From: Lunularia cruciata
Taxonomy: Eukaryota; Streptophyta; Marchantiopsida; Lunulariales; Lunulariaceae
Direction of reading: 5' to 3'
Assembly: GCA_948567375.1 (NCBI GenBank)
Contig: OX419757.1
Span: 30,876,001 to 30,940,000, forward strand
Length of the DNA: 64,000 bases
This document shows, in pieces, positions 54,855 through 63,225 of the stretch. Each line of letters begins with the position of its first letter. Within the stretch, counting starts at the first letter, position 1. Position numbers and translations under genes: made by a program. A model generated the notes under the pieces. That model ran no database searches, was not told the DNA's origin, and saw nothing but the letters and a program-made list of their open reading frames with translations.

Positions 54855-55546
54855 TGTGAGCCGGCCTGTCTCTCATTCATAATGAACCTCTGATGGCTAT
54901 TATGGTAGCGCACCATGGACTAAGAAGGCAAGGAATCCAAACTACATCATACTCCTCCAAGGCTAACACTCCAAGACTCAAGACATTGCTCACTAGAGAA
55001 CTCAATGAGAGAGAGATAGTTGCAAATGAAAGGATGATGAGTACCTCCTCACCCCTTGTTTATATAGTGGTGAAATAGTTACTTACCAAAGTTGCTAATT
55101 ACCGTAGTAACTCAAGTTACTAGACTAAAAGTCAAGTAAAGTCAAAAAGCAGAAAGGAATATCCATTCACATGGGCATATTCCCCTAAGCATGTGATCTT
55201 ATCTTGACCCAACCACTAAGTCAAGGATTCCTTCACATGGGCTATCCTTGGACTATACAAGAATCCAAAACAAAAAGGTTTGCGGGCCCAAGAGTTCTCA
55301 ACTCTTTCCTCAAAACCAAACACCTAGGAATAATACCAAGTCAGCACACTAAAATCCAAAATAGTGGTGCTCATCTTTTCTACTTCCTCTAAAGTAAGGT
55401 ACCCTCTATCTTAGCTATGACTAACTTTAGCTAACCATGACTAATATAGAACCATCCTTTATCTCTATATAAATAATATCTCTTAAGTACTTGTAATACC
55501 AAGCTAAATATCACAATACTACACACATGCACAAATGGGTGTTACA
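54855..55546 (-). repeat. A element 5' LTR (692 bp)
   Basis: Plus-strand ends TGTGAGCCGGCC and GGGTGTTACA. It contains the 13-bp segment lacking in the 3' LTR. A TATA box (GTTTATATAGTG on the plus strand) lies near 55058-55070. It is followed on the right by GGAC and the B' LTR ORF. Confidence 0.92.
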
Positions 55547-56098
55547 GGACAAGGAGGCGGGTGCAGATGAACGATACTATATGGAGAGAGTGCGAGAAGG
55601 GGACAAGTATTACAAGAAGAGTGGGAAGGAGAGAATTGCAGCGATTGACATCCAAGAGCAAGGAAGAGAACTAAGCCTAAAAGTTGCCTTGCGGCAGTAC
55701 AGCCACAAAAGATGCAAAAGCTTAACCTGAAGGCAGTGGTGGTGAAAGTGAAGGAATTGACTCCGGAAGAAGAAAAAAAGTCCAAAGGAGAAACAGAGTC
55801 AAAGGGAGAAGTTTCGGGAGGAGAAGAAGAGTTCACACTACAAAGTGAAGAATTGAGTAGTGGCAGTGAAGGTGAGACAGAGGTTTAGCAAACCCAAAGA
55901 TGGAGTGTGGATATAGGGAAGTTGAGTCCAAAGGTCTCCACTATCAAACTGGGGGGTGAGAAGAATGAGGAAGAAGGAGTCTTGGCATGTCCAAGAACTG
56001 CCAAGGCTGAAAGGAAGTGTGCATGCAACCAAGGTGGGGCCCAATAAAGTCACCATAGAAGAGGAGGAGTGCTTGGATGAGGAAACCTTGAAGGTACT

Positions 56099-56498
56099 GT
56101 AACACCCATTTGTGCATGTGTGTGATATTGCAAACTTTCTCCCAGATGAGGGTTATGAGAGATTGATGAGTGAGGTTACCTTTCTCAAGCAAGGAGTTGG
56201 AAAGAAAGTGAGAGTCTATGTGGAAAGAGTGGAAAAGTTAGAGTCCAGATTTTGCATAGTGTTAACGAAGAGTGGGGATGATGTGAGACTACTATGATTG
56301 GCATAGGGGCCATGCTCACCAAGAATTTTGTGGGAGGGTTGAGATCACAAATTAGAAGCAAGGTGAGATATGAGAAACCTTCTTCCAAGGTTGAAGCTAT
56401 CAAGATCGCAATTTGTATGGAGAAGATTTTGGAAGGAGATGAGAGTGATTTGGTGGTGAAGGAAGTTGCGCCTTACCCCAAAGTTGTGATCTTTGTAC
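56099..56498 (+). pseudogene. Family A LTR start fused to gag fragment
   Basis: The first approximately 33 bases of an A LTR (TGTAACACCC...) jump directly into A gag (FLPDEGYERLMSEVTFLKQG, VYVERVEKLESRFCIVLTK, QIRSKVRYEKPSSKVEAIK, to about 56470), in plus orientation. Everything between LTR base 33 and gag residue about 80 is deleted. A minus-strand A LTR begins at 56499, so two A insertions in opposite orientation meet here. Confidence 0.8.
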
Positions 56499-57189
56499 TG
56501 TGAGCCGGCCTGTCTCTCACTCAGGATGAACCTCTAATGGCTATTATGGTAGCGCACCATAGACTAAGAAAGCAAGGAACCCCAACTCCATCATACTCCT
56601 CCAAGGCTAACACTCCAAGACTCAAGATATTGCTCACTAGATGAATCAATGAGAGAGAGATAGTTGCAAATAAAAGGATAATGAGTACCTCCTCACCTCT
56701 TGTTTACATACTTGTGAAATAGTTACATACCAAAGTTACTAATTACCTTAATAACTCAAGTTACTAGACTAAAAGTCAAGTAAAGTCAAAAAGAAGAAAT
56801 GAATATCCATTCACATGGGCATTATCTACTAGTATGTGATCTTATCTTAACCTAACCACCAAGTCAAGGATTCCTTCACATGGGCTATCCTTGGACTATA
56901 CAAGAATCCAAAACAAAAGGGCTTGCGGGCCCAAGAGTTCTCAACTCTTTCCTCAAAGCCAAACACCTAGGAATAATACCAAGTCAACACACTAGAATCC
57001 AAAATAGTGGTGCTCATCTTTTCCACTTCCTCTAAAGTAAGGTCCCCTCTATCTTAGCTATGACTAACTTTAGCTAATCATGACTAATGTAGAACCATCC
57101 TTTATCTCAATATAAATAATATCTCTCAAGTACTTGTAATACCAAGCTAAATATTACAATACCACACACATGCACAAATGGGTGTTACA
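56499..57189 (-). repeat. Family A LTR (3' LTR of a minus-strand element)
   Basis: TGTGAGCCGGCC to GGGTGTTACA, 691 bp, more diverged from the others (for example changes around 56570-56660 and 56740). It is followed by the polypurine tract complement TTTACCCCCGGAC and the end of integrase, so it is a 3' LTR in reverse. Confidence 0.9.
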
Positions 57190-57441
57190 TTTACCCCCGG
57201 ACTAAGTTTTCACTTTGTCTTTGAAGTGAAGGTCTCTATACCTTCTATGATATATCTTCAACTTATCATGGTTAATCCTATCAAAGTGTCTTCCTCCCAA
57301 CTCCTTGAGATCATAGGTGTTATTGCTCCACATCTTCTCCATTATAAAAGGTCCAAAGTACTTAGGCAAAAACTTCTTTTGCACTCTCTTGAATCAAATA
57401 AAATCAAACAATATTACCCAATCACCTTCTTTGAAAGGCTT
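57190..57441 (-). pseudogene. Family A integrase end (-), cut by a B element
   Basis: Polypurine tract and the last approximately 70 codons of A integrase (KKFLPKYFGPFIMEKMWSN; ends YHRR) in reverse. At 57441 the sequence GAAAGGCT is interrupted by the B LTR starting at 57442. The rest of this A element must lie beyond the right end of that B element, outside the window. Confidence 0.85.
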
Positions 57442-57825
57442 TGTGGTGCCCACATTTTTAGTTTTTCTCAAAATTTAGGAGAAGAAGTGTATAGAGAAGT
57501 CGGATTGTGCCTGTATGGTTGAAGAAGGCAAAGAAAAGAGTCTTTGGGATGAAACCCGAGGTAACGTGACTTCGGGTCATAAGGCGAAGTATTCAGAAAT
57601 GCCTTGTCAGCATACAACCCGAAGTAAATTGTCTTTGTATCGGGGGGAGCTCAACCTGAGGCAAAGGCAGTCTAACCACCTTTCTTCGGGGCAAGAAATT
57701 CAAGAAGGGACCGTTCAAAACTGGCAGCCCATATGCGCAAAGGTGATTAATAGTGACAGGTGCATGCAGGAGGTGTAATTTCTTGATAGAAACTCAAAGT
57801 GATGGAAGACAAAGAAGCACAACTC

Positions 57826-57832
57826 TATAAAA
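57826..57832 (+). promoter_or_regulatory. TATA box of the B LTR
   Basis: TATAAAA, 21 bases before the LTR ORF start ATG at 57853. The same CTCTATAAA sequence stands about 20-30 bases before the ORF start in the LTRs ending at 12969 and 30148 (minus strand) and in the one at 38595. With a usual TATA-to-start distance, transcripts would begin at or just around the ATG, so R begins there and the ORF lies in R/U5. Confidence 0.7.
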
Positions 57833-57852
57833 ATTGAACTTGCAAAGATGAA

Positions 57853-60426
57853 ATGTCAAGTAATTTTCCTTTGCCATTGCAAAGTCGTCTTGCAGGTGAT
57901 CATGGGAAGGGAAATAGAGTTGGAATCGTGTTAGTGCACAAGGGAGAAGTCGCGAGAGTGAAATTGAGAGAGAGTGAGAAAGTAGAAGAGATGGGAAGAG
58001 GAAAGAAGAACTCCAAATTCGTAGTGAGAAATCATGCAATTTGGAGGTTAGATGTAATAGAGAGGATCAAAGTCTTGAGCCAACTTTGGATCACATTTTT
58101 GGCATGGAATTGGAATGTAAGCTCTCCAGGGTTCATGACAGAAATCATCGAGAGTAAGTGTCTCGATGGACCCGAGGAAGAAGGAAAGAGAGGAAATCCG
58201 GCTCGTTGGACAAAGTCGGATTGGAGACTCATACTCGAGAAGGAGGCAGGCTCGGAGCAGGGAGCCATGTTCTTGGGGAAGGGAGAGATAGCTCAGGAGA
58301 CTCGAGAGGTGAGAGATGCTTTCTCTTCGAAGAGAACGAAGAATGGGTATAAGGTTGAGAGTTACAAGGATCCAGTGAAGAGAGGGATCGTGAGTGCTCT
58401 CATGGCAATCTTGAAGCCAGAGAGAACAACTTATGTGATGAAACACCAAGCGGTGTTCTTCCATAAGTTGTTTGCAGGAGAACCTATTAATTGGGCAAGG
58501 TGCTTCCATGGGAGGATGAGACAGATGGTGTGGAATTTGCGGGATAAGTTGCCTCCACACTACATCGTGCCGTTTGCAGCACATTTCTACCTCGGGTTGA
58601 GTTTGGTCAATTCAGCGGAGAGAAACAGAATGGTGTCTCACTTCCATCCCGACTTGAGAAGAGAAGTTGACGTGCAGGAACAGCAGTACATTCTTCAAAT
58701 CCGGAGCACGGATGAGTACTACATGAAGATGGGTAAAAGCATGGAGATAGAAGCGAGTACTCCAAAGTCAAAGAAGAGGGGTCGGCAAGGTGAAGCCAAA
58801 GACACAAAGGAACCTCAGAAGATGCGAAGAGGCAACCCGAGGCGAGGTATGGTGGTAATCGAGTTGAAGGACAAAGACTCAGAAGAAGATGCCGAGCTAA
58901 AAACTGAAGACTCGGAACATGAGGAGTGGCCTGAGCTAACGCTGCAGAGTGGAGATACAAGTAGTGATAGTGATGAAGGGGGAGACATGACCTTGGCACC
59001 AGCAGCTGACGACTACAAAGAAGCAGTGCCAGCCGAGATGGAAGCCGAAGACAACACACAGTTGGAAGATGAAGTAACTATGCCCGAAGAAAAGAAGATC
59101 GCAGTACAGCGAGGAGTTTGCTCAAGACGTAAGGCAAAGTGTGAAGCGGGGCTGAGTAAAGCAAAGGAAGAGGTAGGAGAAAGCTCGAGAAGTGAGGCTT
59201 TGATTCCAATACAAAGACTGTAGAGGAGAAGGCGAGTATCAGGTGAAGAAGAGGTAAGGAAGGAGATTTCTATGCAGGAAGAAGTAGTTGTGAGAGATGG
59301 AGTGGAGTATCTGAGGGAGGTAGTGTGCCCATTGTTGGTGAAATTGGAGCACAGGAAGAAGGAGATGCAGTCAACTTGTCCAAAGGTAAAGACTGTATTG
59401 CAAGTATTAGCGTGATTAGAAGAAGAGAACTCGGAGTTGAAGAAGAGTATAACCCGGGGTGAGGAGGAAAGAGAAGTACTGCAAGCGAAGGCAGTAGAGA
59501 GAAGTCAGGTAATCAAAGACCTGAAGAGAGAAGTAAGTTATTGAGAGGATCTTGTGAAGAAGAGTGACATAGCAAGGGAGAGACAAGTAGCGGAGTATGA
59601 AATCTTGAAGCAGCAGTTTGCTGATTAAAGAGTAGAGGTAATCCATGCTATGGCGAGAGTAGCAGCGAAGGATCAAGAGCTCGATAGAGTGATGGAGAGT
59701 GTTGAGGAGAAGAAGCAACTCTGGCAAAGAGAGTTGGCGGCACGATACAGAGAAGAAGATCAATTACGAGAGTTACTTCGTAGTCAGGAGAAGGTTGTTC
59801 AGAAGGAAAAGGAGAAGGAGACGGTGAAAGCCGAGTTCGAAGAGGAGTTGGCGATGTACAGGGAGGACTGGCTTGCAGATTGAGAGCGAGAGAGAAAAAT
59901 GAGATTGGAGCCAGTGAAGGAGATAGTCCTCAAGATGAACGCAATGTTGAGTACAGAGGCCAGCGTTCGAATTGAAGAGACTAGACTGCACGAGTTGAAG
60001 TTGTTAGTGCAAGAGACGAGGCGAAGACAGGCAAAAGACACTGATTTGAATGCCTTGTTGATTAAGTTAAGAACTCGTGTAGACAGGAAGATATTAGAAG
60101 TAGAAGATAACATTTCAATTAGATTAGACTTAGTGAAAATAGAGATAGAAAAGCTTTGGAAGGATGTTAGAGCAAAACCCGAAGTAGATAACATAGGAGT
60201 ACAAATGTCTTCAGAATTACCAGTGGAGACATTAGAGAAGAGTGGGTCAGGAGATGAGGAGTTAGATAGATTACCCACTAGTGGAATTTCAGATCAGGCA
60301 AAAGAATTGCTGGATCAAGTAGAAGAAGTAGAAGATGTGAAACCCGAGGACAGAGTAGTAAGAAGTAAATTTACTTTGGGTTCGTGTTTGAAAGCCGAGG
60401 AAGAAGTAGACATCGGATCGGGGTAG
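57853..60426 (+). pseudogene. LTR-encoded protein of family B (about 857 codons)
   Basis: One frame from ATG 57853 to TAG 60424-60426. The first 456 codons are fully open; stops at 59221, 59413, 59542, 59626 and 59881 interrupt the rest without frameshift. N-terminal domain (about 1-290): RRLDVIERIKVLSQLW-like helix (Trp in this copy), FMTEIIESKCLDGPEEEGKR, VKRGIVSALMAILKPER, VFFHKLFAGEPINW, the strongly conserved PPHYIVPFAAHFYLGL (about 234-249) and HFHPDLRREVD. Next a basic, nuclear-signal-like run KSKKRGRQG (about 304-312), an acidic linker (330-430), and a coiled coil (about 490-775) with EEENSELKK, ERQVAEYEILKQQF and KELEKLW-type heptads; the end is VDIGSG. It is not gag, which follows the primer site. 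The N-terminal domain loosely recalls the plant-specific 'putative plant transposon protein' group, but I am not sure. Function unknown. Confidence 0.8.
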
Positions 60427-61222
60427 CAACAGTTCTGAGATTTGAAGAGGCAGATATGAAGAGGTGCATTGTCATTTCAGATCTGCAAGTTTGTAGAGTT
60501 GTTAGGAAGAGGTACATTAAGAAGATAACTGTCGATTGCTTCACTACTTAAGAGTGGCATTCGCAGTCAAATGTTGTTCAATGCTCATTATTTTTGAGAA
60601 TAGATAAAGCGAAGTGCTGTGAAGTAGTGCTCGTCGTTTGAGCTTGATTCCGAGTATCAACGTTGCAATTGTGTTTGTGAGTGTGTGGAGAAATTCAAAG
60701 TGCAAGTCAATGTGCTTGTTGGATGTTGGATTCCATAGCCCTGATCTTCATTTTGTGTGTTTGATCCTGAGTGAAGTGCAATCTAAGCAATGCATTGACA
60801 GAACTGAGAGGAATTGTAGTGTTGGTAGTATTCTGCATTTGTGAGTGCAGTGCAAAGTTGATGTGAAGCAATTTTGATCAAGGAAGTTGTGCCTTCAGTG
60901 GAGGGGTGGAACACAATTCTGAGGCAAAGTCGTTTTGCAGTGAAGTGCCATTTTCGGGAGAGCTTAAATCGTCACAATCAAGATTGTTTGGAAAGATTTG
61001 ATGGAGTTGTGATTAAGGAGTGTGAATTTGTGACAGGATTGCGAATCAGTGCTTGTTACTCTCTTCTGGGTGTGGTTTCTACCTGAGAGATTAAAGACGC
61101 AACCCAGAAGAACTACATGTTACTGTTTGACTTCGTATTTGACCAATTCTGACTTGTATCTTTGCGGGAATGAACTTTACTTAACCGATTACTACAAAAG
61201 TGATATTTGCCGAGTTGTTGCA
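60427..61222 (+). other. B LTR tail, non-coding
   Basis: About 800 bp from the ORF stop to the LTR end. It is well conserved among B copies (3254-4034, 26371-27163 and 40080-40878 are its counterparts), without a convincing ORF. Would be part of U5 and the RNA leader. Confidence 0.5.
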
Positions 61223-61230
61223 TGATTTTT

Positions 61231-61248
61231 TGGCACCGCTGCCGGGGA
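61231..61248 (+). promoter_or_regulatory. Primer binding site, tRNA-Asp type (family B)
   Basis: TGGCACCGCTGCCGGGGA, eight bases after the LTR end, matches the complement of the plant tRNA-Asp 3' end (TGGCGCCGTTGCCGGGG) except at two positions. It confirms that 61222 is the true LTR border. Confidence 0.8.
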
Positions 61249-61401
61249 TACACATCTTGGAAGTGGAAGAATACAAAGCCAAATTTGAAATTGGGTATCA
61301 ATGCAATATGAATGTTTGCATCAAAAGAACAATGAGAAGAGAGAGCTTGAAGACGAGCACTGCAGCGTGAAGAAGATGAACGTCTGAACGTTCCATCCAC
61401 T

Positions 61402-63225
61402 GTGGACGAAACCAAACGAGAGGCGTTGGACTTTCAACTCCTTCACGAAGTGCAAGAAGCCCTACGAGAACTTGAACACAAGAAATGCGAAGGTGGTTGG
61501 CAAGGCTACTTCGCATCTCCCTCTTCCTCCAAGAAGAAGAAAGAATCGAGTGGCCAAACATATGCATTGCGGCCCAGTACACCGACTTCCCCTAGAGCTG
61601 GAAAGGAAGTTGCGTCCTTGAAGAACTTTGTTTGTGAAAAGACAGCATGTACACTTACTGAAGACGAGTGTCAACATCTTCTATGCATGATTCCTTGGTT
61701 ATCCCAAAGGAATTTTGAAGAACCAATCGAAGGTGTTGAGCCTGAATCTTTCACTCGGGTTGAAGTCAACACCCTCATAGCAGAAATTGTTGCAGAAGAA
61801 CCCACCTTGAATTTGACAAATTGGAATCCCAGGGCTGACACCACAATGTCAATAACAGCCAATCCTTCAGTTCCATCAAGTTCAACACTACCGTAGCCGA
61901 TCCTAATGCATCGAATGATGACTTTGTTGCCTGTCACCCGACACGCCTATCAGAAGTACAAGGAGACAAAACAAGACAAAGACCCCGATGAATTCATCAA
62001 AGAATTTGAAGTCATCTCCTTTGCTAACAAGGAGCATGACTTGGCGGATTGACTAAGAATTTTCCCAAGTTTGCTCCAAAAGAAAGCTCGGAGTTGGTAC
62101 ACCCATGTGACCCAGAAGGGGTTTGTACCAGCGGACTGGGCAGACTTGAGAAACAAGTTCCTGGAACGATTCCGAGAGGTTGATTACGACACAAGTGTCT
62201 TTGCGGCACTCAACGATTTAGACCGCGGCAAGAAGGAGAAGTTGAGAGACTACTATGAGCGGTTCATGGCACTATTGAACCAAGTTCCCAAGCAATCGGG
62301 GGTGGTGGGTTACTCTGATGCCCAAGCCATTACCTGGTTCCTCGGGGGACTGTCACCAGAGATACAAATCTTTGCAAGGGAGAGGAATGTAACTTCCCTT
62401 GACAAGGTCCTCAAGCATGTTGCTCGTTACGAGGCGGCCCACTCTCACTCTGCTAGTAACCGGAGAAATTGGGAGAAGAAAGGCAAGAAGCCCAGAAGGA
62501 GAGCTTCATGCAGCACATCCCCTTCTTCGGACAAATCCTCCATGTCTTCAAGCTCTTCTTCAGAATCCAAAGAAGAATCAAAGCCAAGATGAGTCAGGAG
62601 ACGTGGAGGCAAGAAACCAGTGACTCCTCCAGCAAAGACTATAAATAAGGTGGATACCAAGCTAGATGTCCTCATCAAGGAGTTTTCAGATTTCAAGATC
62701 CAGATGATTGGGGCCAAAGACCAAAGGAAGGCCCCAGCATTTGGAAGATCTTATGTATGGTGCACCGCATGTGGCAAATCAGGCCATGCCAACACAGAAT
62801 GCAACACTCGTAATGCATTCTCGGTGCAGCAAATTGATTGGGTTTCGGGATGGAACCAAGACAAGGACGAAGAGGCTGTGTACCAAACATAGGAAGTACA
62901 GCCTCAAGCAAGCACATTGTATCAAGGTCCAAGGTTTGGACATAGGGAGTATAACCCCAATGCTCCTCCACGAAGACCACCAATGAGCAACCAAAAGCAG
63001 CCTCAGAATGTTGCACACAAAGCCTATTATAATTGTGGCTCGATGGGACATTGGTCTCCAAACTGTCCCGAGCCAAGAAGGCATATTGGGTACGTTCTCC
63101 TATGCAGAAAATGTAAAGGATCGGAGCATACAGGCAACCAATGTCCTCACCCACCAAACCCGAAGCCACCTGTAAAGTATGTATAGACCTCCACTGAGCG
63201 TGTAGCACTGCAGCCAAAGGGGGAT
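61402..63225 (+). pseudogene. Family B gag
   Basis: Capsid and nucleocapsid in one frame. The N-terminal part (61402-61890) is rich in Glu and Lys with a serine/lysine patch; then DPDEFIKEFEVISFANKEHD, ARSWYTHVTQKGFVPADWAD (62086-62145), FRNKFLERF-like, AALNDLDRGKKEKLRDYYERF and VGYSDAQAITWFLGGL (about 62305-62352). Three knuckles: CTACGKSGHANTEC (62761-62802), a second with its first Cys changed to Tyr (YYNCGSMGHWSPNC) and CRKCKGSEHTGNQC (about 63103-63144). Stops at 61894 (TAG), 62050 (TGA), 62590 (TGA), 62890 (TAG) and 63184 (TAG) are single-base C-to-T or G-to-A type changes. The true start codon is uncertain; 61402 is the first ATG in frame after an upstream TGA. Confidence 0.85.

Larger units (their letters stand above)
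47829..55546 (-). mobile_element. Family A Ty3/Gypsy element (-), nearly intact
   Basis: Complete element of 7718 bp: 5' LTR 55546-54855, tRNA-Asp-type primer site 54850-54833, long leader with a zinc-knuckle ORF, gag-pol 53286-48556, polypurine tract, 3' LTR 48507-47829. Flanked by GGAC on both sides (47825-47828 and 55547-55550), a 4-bp target duplication. The LTRs differ at about 14 positions by eye over 679 bp plus one 13-bp indel, so the insertion is fairly young. The gag-pol frame has only two nonsense codons. Confidence 0.93.
45874..56098 (+). repeat. B' LTR (+), split by E and A insertions
   Basis: LTR sequence lies in 45874-46593, 47343-47828 and 55551-56098. It starts TATGGTACCCATATTT, the counterpart of the B' LTR start at 18938. 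No polypurine tract precedes it, so it was a 5' or solo LTR. It ends at 56098, where an A fragment begins. Removing the A element and one copy of its 4-bp duplication restores continuous similarity and reading frame to the LTR ORF, which confirms the nesting order. Confidence 0.75.
46406..56098 (+). pseudogene. LTR-encoded protein, B' version, split in three
   Basis: Pieces of the LTR ORF: 46406-46593 (RLDVVVRIDVLVRLCITFMAW, FMAKIIASDCKD), 47343-47828 (GKRGNLAQWTESDWRIFLGR; HYFVPFASPFYFGLNL core near 47730-47780) and 55551-56098 (YYMERVREGDKYYKKSGKE, then an acidic, lysine-rich linker). The coiled-coil part is missing. The two insertions explain the gaps between pieces. The HYFVPFA core is again the best preserved part. 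Confidence 0.65.
57442..61222 (+). repeat. B 5' LTR, complete (3781 bp) and protein-coding
   Basis: Starts TGTGGTGCCCACATTT, ends GCCGAGTTGTTGCA, and the primer site follows eight bases later, so its right border is functional, not arbitrary. Length agrees with the 3778-bp solo LTR at 26371-30148. It contains about 380 bp of U3, a TATA box at 57826-57832, an approximately 857-codon ORF, and about 800 bp of tail. Plant Gypsy LTRs are usually a few hundred bases to about 2 kb and non-coding. Confidence 0.93.

Noticed and set aside
61231-61248. tRNA-Asp gene fragment
   Set aside because: Only the 3'-terminal complement is present next to an LTR end, as expected for a primer site.
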